A stretch of DNA of 64,000 nt from Aquisediminimonas profunda (GTDB taxonomy: Bacteria; Pseudomonadota; Alphaproteobacteria; Sphingomonadales; Sphingomonadaceae), in NCBI RefSeq assembly GCF_019443285.1, contig NZ_CP080327.1:1178001-1242000 (forward strand). Reading direction: 5' to 3'. Under the pieces are notes generated by a model. The model was not told the DNA's origin and made no database searches. It was given only the letters and a program-made list of their open reading frames with translations. The translations under genes were made by a program, and so were the position numbers. This document shows positions 28,354-37,030 of the stretch, piece by piece (the first letter of the stretch is position 1; every line of letters starts with the position of its first letter).

Positions 28354-30305
28354 ATCACGTCATTTTCCGGCTCGATGGATGCCAGAAGGGCCTTGTTGGA
28401 GACCTGTGTCCCGACGGAGCAGCTGATAGCCCGAACCACCCCGTCGATTTTGGCCAAAACACTATGCTCCATTTTCATGGCTTCAATCACCATGATCACT
28501 GCGCCGCGGACGACGCGGTCACCGGGCTTTACGTGTATGGCGGCTACAGTACCGACCATCGGAGCGTGAAGGTCCCCGCCTGAAGAGGCCGAGTTGGTCT
28601 CGGGAGGGGCGTAGGTTATGTCGCGGAACACCCAGATCTCATCGCCGGCATCTATCCATATCCCGTCCTGATCAATGTAGAACGGAGCCTCTTTCAGAAC
28701 CTTGTTGCTGCTCCAGGTCGCAATTCCTGTTTCAGGTTCATCCAGAGTAATAAGGATCGACCCGCTATCGCTGTTCACCTGCCATTCGCGACCGCGCTTG
28801 GCCACTTTCAAGTCCAGTCGCTCGCCTTTACACTCAAGACGCACGGGATGATTTACCCAGGCACTGGGTTGCCATTCCCCGCGAGAGGTTCGAACAGCGA
28901 GGATTGCTGCCAGTCCAATGACTTCCGGACTGGGATGGGTTGCTGAAGTTTGCTCTCCGAAACGCCGCTGGATAAATCCAGTTGTTGCAGCACCTTGTTT
29001 GAACTCCTCATCTTCGAGGATGCGCATCAGGAAAGACTTGTTGGTGACGACACCCAACGCTCGCGTTTCTCTGAGTCCCCGAACGAGCCTCCGCCTTGCT
29101 TCTTCCCGGTCAGTGCCTCCTGAGATCACCTTTGCAATCATCGAATCGTAATATTGAGTGATTGTTGCTCCGGCCAGAAGCCCATGGTCGGTCCGGACCC
29201 CCACTCCATCTGAGGGGCGCCAGCTGCCAAGTTTGCCCGTTTGGGGCATGAAGTCGCGGTCTGCGTCTTCTGCATAAAGCCGCACTTCGATTGCGTGGCC
29301 CTGGAGCTTGACGTCTTTCTGGCTGATGGGGAGGGCCCTTCCGGCAGCGACGTCGAACTGCAGGGCGACAAGATCCAGGCCAGTCACGATTTCCGTGACG
29401 GGATGTTCAACCTGAAGCCGCGTGTTCATTTCCAGGAAGTAGAAATTCCCGTCCTGGTCGAGCAGGAACTCGACTGTGCCAGCTCCGACATAGTCGATTG
29501 CCCGGGCGGCTTGAACGGCTGCGGATCCCATGCGTTCTCGGAGCGCTGGATCGACCGCGGGCGACGGTGCCTCTTCGACCACCTTTTGATGGCGTCGCTG
29601 AACTGAGCAATCCCGCTCGCCCAAGTGGACCACATTTCCATGCGTGTCACCAAAGACCTGAATTTCGATGTGTCGGGGCTCCACAACCGCACGTTCAAGA
29701 AGGAGGCGGTCGTCGCCAAACGCATTCTTTGCTTCCGATCGCGCGGATACGATCGCAGCCGCAAGATCTTCCGGGCCGTTTACAAGGCGAATGCCGCGCC
29801 CGCCGCCCCCGGCCGAGGCCTTCACCATGATTGGATAGCCGACCTCATTTGCTGCCTGGGTAAGCCGAGCATCGCTCTCATCTTCACCCTCATAGCCGGG
29901 AATGCATGGCACGCCGGCGGCTATCATGCGGCGCTTGGACTCGGACTTGTCTCCCATGGCGCGGATAGAAGCGGCGGCAGGCCCAATGAAGACCAGTCCA
30001 GCGTTTACGCATGCTTCGGCAAATTCCGCCCTTTCGGAAAGGAAGCCATATCCGGGATGAATAGCATCTGCCCCGGTTCTTTCTGCTGCGTCAATGATCC
30101 TTTTTGCATCGAGATACGACTGACCTACCGGCGCAGGACCGATCACGACCACTTCGTCAGCCAGCGTTGCATGGCGGGCGTCAACGTCTACCTCGCTCAC
30201 TACTGCAACGGTCGAAAATCCTTTTGCTCTTGCCGTCTTGAGAACACGACAGGCAATCTCGCCACGATTGGCTACCAGTACTTTTCTGAATGGCCGAAAC
30301 ATCAA
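28350..30305 (-). CDS. atuF: Biotin-dependent acyl-CoA carboxylase, alpha subunit (AtuF-like)
   Basis: A 651-residue biotin carboxylase fused to a biotin carrier domain. The ATP-grasp part starts FRKVLVANRGEIACRVLKTA and includes FLEMNTRLQVEHPVTE. The biotinyl Lys is in VIEAMKMEHSV near the C-terminus. With the carboxyltransferase at 31124 it would carboxylate a 3-methyl-branched enoyl-CoA such as geranyl-CoA. The four-base overlaps on both sides (ATGA) show tight translational coupling. A methylcrotonyl-CoA carboxylase role (LiuD) is the alternative, but the AtuA gene in the operon favours the Atu type. Confidence 0.9.
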   Translation of the reverse strand: MMFRPFRKVLVANRGEIACRVLKTARAKGFSTVAVVSEVDVDARHATLADEVVVIGPAPVGQSYLDAKRIIDAAERTGADAIHPGYGFLSERAEFAEACVNAGLVFIGPAAASIRAMGDKSESKRRMIAAGVPCIPGYEGEDESDARLTQAANEVGYPIMVKASAGGGGRGIRLVNGPEDLAAAIVSARSEAKNAFGDDRLLLERAVVEPRHIEIQVFGDTHGNVVHLGERDCSVQRRHQKVVEEAPSPAVDPALRERMGSAAVQAARAIDYVGAGTVEFLLDQDGNFYFLEMNTRLQVEHPVTEIVTGLDLVALQFDVAAGRALPISQKDVKLQGHAIEVRLYAEDADRDFMPQTGKLGSWRPSDGVGVRTDHGLLAGATITQYYDSMIAKVISGGTDREEARRRLVRGLRETRALGVVTNKSFLMRILEDEEFKQGAATTGFIQRRFGEQTSATHPSPEVIGLAAILAVRTSRGEWQPSAWVNHPVRLECKGERLDLKVAKRGREWQVNSDSGSILITLDEPETGIATWSSNKVLKEAPFYIDQDGIWIDAGDEIWVFRDITYAPPETNSASSGGDLHAPMVGTVAAIHVKPGDRVVRGAVIMVIEAMKMEHSVLAKIDGVVRAISCSVGTQVSNKALLASIEPENDVI

Positions 30306-31114
30306 ATTGAGTCCTCTGCCCAGTATGGACGGCGCTTCTCGGCGAAGGCCTTGACGCCTTCCTGCCCTTCCTCGCTGTCGAGACTTGCGGCAAAGGCGTC
30401 GGCCGCAATGTCTGCAAAGGCCTTCCTGTCCAGAGACATTGCCTGCAGCAACAAGGCCTTTGTCGATGCGTTCGCATGGGGCGCACAGCGTCGGATACCT
30501 TCGAAGATTTCTTCGAGTAGCGGCGCGGTTTCTTGAATTGTTGGCACGAAATAATCGACCAAGCCAATTTCTGCTGCGTCCTGACCGCCTAATCTCGCTG
30601 CAGTAAGGGCAAGGCGTTTTGCTATCCGCAGGCCCAGGCGAGCGACAACATAAGGACCTATCTGAGCCGGAATCAGGCCCAATGTCGTCTCCGAAAGCGA
30701 AAAGCGCGCATTTTCTGTGCCAATGACTATGTCCGAACAGCAGGCAAGGCCGAAACCTCCTCCAAACGCCGGTCCGTCAACGACGGCAATTGTTGTCGCT
30801 GGAACTTCTGCAACCCGCCTGAAAAGCTCGCCACCGCGACGGTTCGCTTTCCAAGTGGACCGCTCGCGTCCTTCCATGCCGTCTCCCATTCCTACTGTCT
30901 TGAGATCGGCTCCGGCGCAGAAGAGGCCATTGGCTCCTTGGACTATCAGTGCACGCACTGATCTGTCGTTCTCGACCGCGGTCAGGGTCACCTCGAGGTC
31001 ATCGACGAGGACACTGGTCATGGCGTTGCGTGTCGCGGGGTCGTCGATTGTAACGAAAAGCCGCCAGTCGTCGCGGCGGAGCTTCAGCGATCGAGTCTGC
31101 GGGAGAGTCGTCAT
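30302..31114 (-). CDS. atuE: Enoyl-CoA hydratase/isomerase (AtuE-like)
   Basis: A 270-residue crotonase-fold enzyme, with LIVQGANGLFCAGADLKTVG forming the oxyanion region and GPAFGGGFGLACCSDIVIG the second motif. In the Atu route the hydratase acts on isohexenylglutaconyl-CoA, giving the 3-hydroxy-3-substituted glutaryl-CoA. It lies nine bases after the carboxyltransferase stop and overlaps the biotin carboxylase start by four bases. Residues at the canonical acid/base positions were not resolved by eye. Confidence 0.87.
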   Translation of the reverse strand: MTTLPQTRSLKLRRDDWRLFVTIDDPATRNAMTSVLVDDLEVTLTAVENDRSVRALIVQGANGLFCAGADLKTVGMGDGMEGRERSTWKANRRGGELFRRVAEVPATTIAVVDGPAFGGGFGLACCSDIVIGTENARFSLSETTLGLIPAQIGPYVVARLGLRIAKRLALTAARLGGQDAAEIGLVDYFVPTIQETAPLLEEIFEGIRRCAPHANASTKALLLQAMSLDRKAFADIAADAFAASLDSEEGQEGVKAFAEKRRPYWAEDSI

Positions 31115-31123
31115 ATCAATTCC

Positions 31124-32737
31124 TTAGATGCGGGCGACGCCGAAGCTATTCGGATTAGGGATCTTGCGATCCCCCTCGATACAGGTTTCGAGGCAGAAGC
31201 TGACGACTGAACGAGTGTCACGAGGATCGATAATGCCATCATTCCAAATTCGCGCCGTCGCGAATAGGGCCCGGCCCTGATCCTCGTATGTCGAAATGAC
31301 TTCTTGGGACTGCGCGTCGAGAGCCGCAAAGTCCGGCTCAAGTCCTTTCCGGCGAGCGCTTGCTTCTCCGACGATGGTCAACACCTTCGCAGCTTGCTCG
31401 CCACCCATGACGGACAAGCGGTTATTGGGCCAGGAAAAGATAAAACGCGGACCGAAACCTCGGCCACACATTGCATAATACCCGGCACCGAAGGACGCGC
31501 CTATCTGGATGGTTATCTTTGGAACTGCGGCATTGGTCACGGCTTGGATGAGCTTGGACCCGTGTTTCACGATTCCTGCCCGCTCGGCTTCTACCCCGAC
31601 TATAAAGCCGGTAGTGTTCTGCAGGAACAGCAGCGGCGTCCCAAGTTGGCAACAGAACTGGATGAAATGGGTGGCTTTGGCCGCGCCGGCCGCGTCAATT
31701 GGGCCGTTGTTTCCAATGATGCCGACCTTTTTTCCCTCGATGTCCGCTTGGCCGCAGACAGTATAGCTGCCCCAGTCGGCCTTGAACTCTAGAAATGCAG
31801 AGTCATCGACAATCCGGGCGATGACCTCGCGAACGTCATAAGGCTTTCGATAATCTATGGGGACCACGCCCAACAATTCTTCGGCATCGTAGCGCGGAGG
31901 TTTTATCGGTGGCGCTGCCGATGGGTAGGGCGCTGCAGGGAAATGGTTGAAAAGTTCCCGCGTGATACGAATCGCGTCGACATCGTCCTCAGCCAGATAT
32001 TCACCCAAGCCTGTAATCGCCGTGTGCATCTCTGCTCCGCCCAAGCTCTCGTCATCGGCGATCTCGCCTGTGGCGGCACGTAACAAGGGAGGGCCGGCCA
32101 GAAATACCTTTGAGCGGTTTCGAACCATAATTATGTAGTCGGCAAGACCCGCCTGATAGGCACCCCCGGCCGTGGACGATCCATGGACCAGCGATACGAC
32201 TGGCAAGCCTGCTGCGGACAGTCGCGCCATGTTGCCGAATACGGCGCCACCCGGCACGAACAGCTCGGACTGCAGGAGCAGATTGGCGCCTGCGCTCTCG
32301 ACCATCTGGAGCAAGGGCAATTTGTTCTCGAGCGCGATCTGCTGGATTCGGAGAAGCTTCTGCGTGCCCATCGGATGATTTGCGCCACCCCGAATACCGG
32401 AATCGCTGGCCTGGATCATGCACCGAATACCAGCAATATGCCCGATGCCTGCAATCAGGCCGCCTCCGAATACGTGGGAATGGCCGTCATCCTCGTGCAT
32501 CCCCAGGCCGGCGAGTGAGCATAGTTCCAGAAACGTCGAGCCTCTGTCGATAACCCGACTAATCCTCTCCCTTGGAAGAAGCTGCCCCCTCTCGCGAAAG
32601 CGCGGCTCCATTCGAGCAGAAGTTTCAACAACCTTCCGCTCCAGAGCGCGGAACTCATCAATCAGTGCAAGGTGACCTTCCCTATTCGCAATATACTGCT
32701 CGGTACCAACAACAATATTCGATTCCAAAATGACCAT
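31124..32737 (-). CDS. atuC: Acyl-CoA carboxylase carboxyltransferase, beta subunit (AtuC-like)
   Basis: A 537-residue carboxyltransferase that moves CO2 from carboxybiotin to the gamma-carbon of a branched enoyl-CoA. Family signatures include LLPRERISRVIDRGSTF, GIRCMIQASDSGIRGGA and FLQNTTGFIVG. It is the first gene of the atuC-E-F-A-like operon. A perfect TGATATCA palindrome lies 219 bp upstream, shared with the divergent nitroreductase. Substrate (geranyl-, methylcrotonyl- or another branched CoA) is not fixed by the sequence. Confidence 0.9.
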   Translation of the reverse strand: MVILESNIVVGTEQYIANREGHLALIDEFRALERKVVETSARMEPRFRERGQLLPRERISRVIDRGSTFLELCSLAGLGMHEDDGHSHVFGGGLIAGIGHIAGIRCMIQASDSGIRGGANHPMGTQKLLRIQQIALENKLPLLQMVESAGANLLLQSELFVPGGAVFGNMARLSAAGLPVVSLVHGSSTAGGAYQAGLADYIIMVRNRSKVFLAGPPLLRAATGEIADDESLGGAEMHTAITGLGEYLAEDDVDAIRITRELFNHFPAAPYPSAAPPIKPPRYDAEELLGVVPIDYRKPYDVREVIARIVDDSAFLEFKADWGSYTVCGQADIEGKKVGIIGNNGPIDAAGAAKATHFIQFCCQLGTPLLFLQNTTGFIVGVEAERAGIVKHGSKLIQAVTNAAVPKITIQIGASFGAGYYAMCGRGFGPRFIFSWPNNRLSVMGGEQAAKVLTIVGEASARRKGLEPDFAALDAQSQEVISTYEDQGRALFATARIWNDGIIDPRDTRSVVSFCLETCIEGDRKIPNPNSFGVARI

Positions 32738-33261
32738 CGAAGGCCCCCTCGCTTTTACTTACTGTAAGAAAGGCTCGGTGATGCCTCCCCCGTTACTGCC
32801 TTGGGCGCCGCCTCAAGTTATCGCACTATTTAAAGCCGAAACTTCGAGTTCGGTCTGATCATTGCCAGATTGCCGGAGCATCCAAAAATTCTGAATAGTA
32901 GTGCTATTGCTCCAATCTTCTGTCATTCATAAACTAGGCCGTCAATAGAAAGATGTGATATCAATTTCACAAAAGAGAGTCAACGAGTTTGCTCTCGTTG
33001 AATGGCAACGACGTTGATCATGCAAGACTGCATCCACGCAATTGCGTCAAAAGATCGCACTGGTTGACTGCAATCATTATCGTGAGCTGCAGGTGCAATT
33101 GGCTCGCAGTCTCGGCGCGCCATGCAAACGAGGTGCGCAGCTCAACGCTTGGAACGATTCGGCCAGTTGCCAATGATTTTGTAGCTGTTAGCGATGATGA
33201 TCTCATACTCGGCAGTAACGATCCAGCGACACTGTGTGCTTTGAAGGATGGACTGAATTAG
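32738..33261. other. Divergent intergenic region, atuC-like / nitroreductase
   Basis: 524 bp. It contains the TGATATCA site at 32956. The 90-codon open frame at 32989-33261 abuts the nitroreductase start but has no recognisable features and is not called. Confidence 0.55.
32956..32963. promoter_or_regulatory. TGATATCA operator-like site
   Basis: A perfect palindrome between the divergent atuC-like operon (start 32737) and the nitroreductase gene (start 33262), placed to control either or both. Confidence 0.55.
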
Positions 33262-33942
33262 ATGAAACCTGACCAAACCATTTCCGCTTTTGACGCGGTC
33301 ACGGGCCGTCGTTCGGTGCGCGCTTTCCTTCCGACCGCAGTAAACGACGACGTGATTGACCAAATCTTGGCGGGCGCTTCTCGCGCGGCTTCAGGACAGA
33401 ACATGCAACCGTGGCATGTCCACGTCATAACTGGGGACACCCGTGCGAGGCTTTGCGCCGAAGTTGCTGCAGCTGTGAAGGCGGGCGAGCACAGCGATGA
33501 ATACCCTTATTTTCCGGTCGATATTCGTGAGCCATATCGCGCCCGTAGGCGCAAGGTTGGTTTTGACCTGTTCGCGATCTACGGCATTGGCCGCGACAAC
33601 CACGAAGGGCGTCAGCACGCGCTGCTGCGCAATTTCGATTTTTTCGGTGCGCCGGTGGGCCTCTTCTTCACGATGGAGCGCGACTGGGGGTATGGAGCCT
33701 GGATCGACATGGGCAATCTGATGACCAACGTCATGACGTTGGCGCGAACGTTTGGTCTGGCAACATGCCCTCAACAGGCTTGGGCGGAGTATGGCGCTGC
33801 AGTGCGGCGAGTGCTGCCTATAGCAGGGGAACATGTCATCGTCTCCGGTATGGCGCTTGGGTACGAGGATGCTACCGCTGCCGTGAACCGGTTGGTGACC
33901 GAGCGGGTAAGGCTTGACGAATTCGTTGTGCGACACAAATGA
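33262..33942 (+). CDS. Nitroreductase family protein
   Basis: A 226-residue FMN-binding nitroreductase-fold protein. It starts with TGRRSVRAFLPTAV and ASGQNMQPWHVHVI, the FMN-contact motif, and has WIDMGNLMTNVMTLARTFGLATCPQ, the second typical stretch. Such enzymes reduce nitroaromatics, quinones or enones with NAD(P)H. In this setting it could also supply a dehydrogenation or dehalogenation-like step. It is monocistronic and next to an IS scar. Confidence 0.87.
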   Translation: MKPDQTISAFDAVTGRRSVRAFLPTAVNDDVIDQILAGASRAASGQNMQPWHVHVITGDTRARLCAEVAAAVKAGEHSDEYPYFPVDIREPYRARRRKVGFDLFAIYGIGRDNHEGRQHALLRNFDFFGAPVGLFFTMERDWGYGAWIDMGNLMTNVMTLARTFGLATCPQQAWAEYGAAVRRVLPIAGEHVIVSGMALGYEDATAAVNRLVTERVRLDEFVVRHK

Positions 33943-34093
33943 GGCATAGGAGGAATGGGCGGATTCGCCCCGTCGTCGCAACACCGGCTCCTTGCTGCCT
34001 TAGAGCGGAATGGCATTTGAGTGAATCGAAGTGGATTCACAGGCGGGTGATTTTCTGATTCAAGCAGATGGCTGGGCTAGGAGGCGAGCAGCG

Positions 34094-34742
34094 ATGACCA
34101 GACCCTATTCGATGGATTTGCGGGATCGCGCGATTTCGCGGATTTTGGCTGGCGAGAGCGTCCGGTCGGTTGCTACGGCATTTAGCATCAGCGCGGCGAC
34201 GGTGGTGCGCCGGTCACAGCGTTACCGGGCATCGGGCAGTGCGGCTCGGGGCAAGGTCGGCGGCCACAAGCCGCGGCTTTTGGTTGGCGAGCTGCGGAAC
34301 TGGCTGCTGGACCGCACAAAGTCAGACTTCACCCTGCGTGGGCTTGTGGTCGAACAGGCCGAGCGGGGGGGGTGAAGGTCGATTATGTGCAGGTATGGCG
34401 CTTTGCTCATGCAGAAGGCTTGAGCTTCGAAAAAAGCGTTCTTCCCGCCGAGCAGTTTAGGCCAAAGGTCGCATGGCGGCGCGAGCAGTAGAAGAAGTAT
34501 CAGGCGCGGCCTGATCCGGCCCGCCTCGTGTTCGTCGATGAAGCCTGGGCCAAGACCAACATGGCGCCGCTGCGGAGTTGGGCGCCCAAAGGTCGGCGGC
34601 TTCACGCAAAGGTGCCCTATGGGCACTGGAAGACGATAACCTTCATCGCCGCCCTGCGCTGCGACCGGATCGACGCACCGTTCGTCTTCGACCAACCGAT
34701 CAATGGCGCCAGCTTTACCCAATGGGTCGCCGTTGAATTTTA
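34094..34742 (+). pseudogene. IS630 family transposase pseudogene
   Basis: The N-terminus MTRPYSMDLRDRAISRIL and HTH match IS630-type transposases. A run of eight G at 34365-34372 shifts the frame, a TAG at 34489-34491 replaces an expected Trp, and the DDE domain (LVFVDEAWAKTNMAPLRSW, then the GHWKTITFIAALR region) stops at about 34742 after WVAVEF. The second half of the catalytic domain is missing and is replaced by an IS6-type fragment. It cannot encode a functional transposase. Confidence 0.85.
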
Positions 34743-34749
34743 CCTAGAC

Positions 34750-34966
34750 CTATTCGAGGTGCCATCTCCAGTTCCAGAATCTGCGCATCGGGCTCGCCCG
34801 CTGGCGATGGATTTTCGTAGCGAACATCGGGCCGAACTGCCCCGTGGCACAGGTCGATTTCGCGCTGAAACAGCAGATTCTCAATGTTCCGTATTGATAA
34901 CCGGAAGCCGGCATACACCGTTGCCGATAGGCGGATCACCTCAGGTGATGACTGGAAAGACCGGAA
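34750..34966 (-). pseudogene. IS6 family transposase remnant
   Basis: Reading the minus strand gives SSPEVIRLSATVYAGFRLS, then IRNIENLLFQREIDLCHGAV. After a frameshift it continues as FGPMFATKIHRQ and MRRFWNWRWHL, the N-terminal and early catalytic region of IS6-type transposases. A short stretch around the expected FWW motif has been lost. The fragment ends at the breakpoint with the IS630 remnant, so it is a truncated, frameshifted scar. Confidence 0.75.
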
Positions 34967-34988
34967 AGCATTAGCGGGCGTGCAGGGA

Positions 34989-35006
34989 GCGAGGCATGAG
35001 CCTCGC
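34989..35006. repeat. Perfect short hairpin
   Basis: GCGAGGC, loop ATGA, GCCTCGC. It lies in the IS scar, 120 bp past the SDR stop (minus strand). There is no T-tract, so a terminator role is uncertain. Confidence 0.4.
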
Positions 35007-35129
35007 CCAATCCTCTGGAGGGCAGCTAGCTATCCGGTGCAGTTGCCTTGGACACTGCCCTCATCATAAGATGAATGTACGCCAATAGCCGCAAGGTTCC
35101 CGATCGGTCGGATCGGCACAATTGGGGAC

Positions 35130-35909
35130 TCACTTCCGCGCCGACGAGCCGCCGTCAATGGTTAGCACGCTACCGTTGCAATAGGATGATTCATCCGATG
35201 CAAAGTACAGGCAGCCAAGGGCCACCTCGTCAGGCGTTCCTGGCCGACGCATTGGGGTCATCTGATCCGCCGCGACTGGATCGTCGAAGAGGCGTACGAT
35301 CGAGGCCACCATTGGCGTGTTGATGAAGCCGGGAGCAATGCAATTCACCCGGATATTGTCTTTGGCATAGGCGACGCACATGGATCGAGTTAGGTTGATG
35401 ACTCCCGCCTTGGACGCCGCATAGGCATGCGCAACGGGGAGGCCTGCGAGGCCCGCAATACTTGCGACAGAGACGATCGAGCCGCCGCCGCCCCCTCTCA
35501 TGCCGGGGAGAACTGCGCGCGACATCAAAAAATAGCCCTCCAGATTAATGCGCATTACTTCCCGCCACTTGTCTAGCGAGGTGTTGGCGACGTCCTCCAT
35601 AGACCCCGGACTATTTTCGGCCCAACTATAACCCACGCCGGCGGCATGGACGAGAATATTTATTGGGCCATGTTGAGCGTTGACTGATGCGACGAGCTGC
35701 TTGCATGCGTCCTCGTCCGAGATGTCGGCGACGCTGGCGTACGCTTCGCTACCATTGGTCCGGGCATTGGTGACGCTCTCGTCAAGGGTGGCTTGGGTAC
35801 GGCCCACGCCGACCACGATCGCCCCTTCTTCGGCAAAAATCTTCATGCATGAGCGGCCGACGCCGGTTCCCGCGCCGGTGATAAGCGCCAATTTGCCTAG
35901 AAGTCGCAT
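35130..35909 (-). CDS. Short-chain dehydrogenase/reductase (SDR)
   Basis: A 259-residue SDR with the cofactor motif GAGTGVG, VHAAG in place of NNAG, catalytic Ser in SIVSVASIAG and YAASK. The start at 35909 (MRLLGKLALITGAG) follows AAAGG; ten codons upstream are also open. It lies just downstream of another SDR in the same direction and probably shares its transcript. Substrate unknown; a hydroxyacyl-CoA or ring alcohol is likely from context. Confidence 0.88.
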   Translation of the reverse strand: MRLLGKLALITGAGTGVGRSCMKIFAEEGAIVVGVGRTQATLDESVTNARTNGSEAYASVADISDEDACKQLVASVNAQHGPINILVHAAGVGYSWAENSPGSMEDVANTSLDKWREVMRINLEGYFLMSRAVLPGMRGGGGGSIVSVASIAGLAGLPVAHAYAASKAGVINLTRSMCVAYAKDNIRVNCIAPGFINTPMVASIVRLFDDPVAADQMTPMRRPGTPDEVALGCLYFASDESSYCNGSVLTIDGGSSARK

Positions 35910-35939
35910 CGCTCTACCTTTTGTGGAAAGGAATGCCAA

Positions 35940-36689
35940 TCAGCGGAAGTGGACACCCCCATCGATGGGTATGGTTTGTCCGGTGATGAAACCCGCGCCG
36001 GGGCTCGCAAGGTAGGCTATCATTTCCGCCACGTCGGCGGCTTCGCCTTGGCGCTTGATCTTTTGGAATGTCTCGATCCAGGAGAGCAATTCGCTGCCAT
36101 TGGCGACGCTCATCGTGCCTTCGGTCGCCATGATCCCAGGTGACACGGCGTTCACCGTGACGCCGTGCGGCCCGCACACGGACGCCAATGCGCGAGTGAG
36201 CCCGACGACGCCTGCTTTGCTGGCGACATAAGCACTCAATTCCGGCGTGCCTGCGTAGACTGAGCCGGTCGAGAAGTTGACAATGCGGCCGTAGGCTTTT
36301 GGCTTCATGATCCGGTATGCAGCCCGACAACACAGGAATGTACCTTCCAAATTAACCCCGATCACGCGCCTGAAATCCTCCAAGCGCATTTCTTCAAAGG
36401 GCACAAACGGATAGATTGCGGCCGCGTTGATGAGAGCGTGGATCCCGCCCATGTGTGACGCGATCGCGTCAAATGCATCATTGACTTGACTCTCGTCGGA
36501 AATGTCGAGGGGATAGGCAGTGGCCTGCGCTCCGACGTCGCGCAATCTTACTGCGGCCGAATTAGCAAGATCCTCCCGAATATCTATTATCGCGACGCGG
36601 GCGCCCTCTTCGGCAAGCCTGTTGGCCGTGGCGAAGCCGATGCCGCGTCCCGCGCCCGTGATTACAACAGTCTGGTTCTCGAAACGCAT
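35940..36689 (-). CDS. Short-chain dehydrogenase/reductase (SDR)
   Basis: A 249-residue SDR with GAGRGIG, NAAA (variant of NNAG), catalytic Ser in NFSTGSVYAG and YVASK (Tyr-Lys). The start at 36689 is supported by GGAGAG upstream and the normal N-terminus MRFENQTVVITGAG. It is first in a two-SDR operon and is preceded at 94 bp by a TGACATCA site. Confidence 0.88.
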   Translation of the reverse strand: MRFENQTVVITGAGRGIGFATANRLAEEGARVAIIDIREDLANSAAVRLRDVGAQATAYPLDISDESQVNDAFDAIASHMGGIHALINAAAIYPFVPFEEMRLEDFRRVIGVNLEGTFLCCRAAYRIMKPKAYGRIVNFSTGSVYAGTPELSAYVASKAGVVGLTRALASVCGPHGVTVNAVSPGIMATEGTMSVANGSELLSWIETFQKIKRQGEAADVAEMIAYLASPGAGFITGQTIPIDGGVHFR

Positions 36690-37030
36690 ATGTTCACTCT
36701 CCAACCACATCATGACGGTATCGGCAGCTTGGAATGACGATCAGGGTATCAGCCCGGAGACAAGATCGAAAAGTTGCAATTCTGACATCATGTTCATCCC
36801 TTTTATAACGTTAGGTGTAAAGGCAAAACTCGAAGAATCAGATATCTAAATGCCTCTTCGACCATGAGCCGAACGACAGGTTGAACCCGCCTAAAGGGGC
36901 TGATTATATGAGGGTTTATTCCTTGCCCCACGCCGGCCAAGGGGCTTCTTGATTTGGAAACCCGCAACCAGCCATTCCCAAGTAAAAAAATGCTGAACCC
37001 GAGAGCGACCAAGGATGTTCCTCCAAGAAC
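36690..37030. other. Intergenic region with operator
   Basis: 341 bp between the SDR pair and the upstream alcohol dehydrogenase gene. It contains the TGACATCA site at 36783 and no gene I can support. Confidence 0.6.
36783..36790. promoter_or_regulatory. TGAYRTCA operator-like site (TGACATCA)
   Basis: The site is 94 bp upstream of the SDR start at 36689. On the minus strand it reads TGATGTCA. Confidence 0.55.

Noticed and set aside
27706-28569. Plus-strand open frame (287 codons)
   Set aside because: Antisense to the AtuA-like and biotin carboxylase genes.
28350-32737. Leucine-pathway (liu) methylcrotonyl-CoA carboxylase operon
   Set aside because: The AtuA-family gene coupled to it and the absence of HMG-CoA lyase favour an Atu-type operon, although the liu alternative is not excluded.
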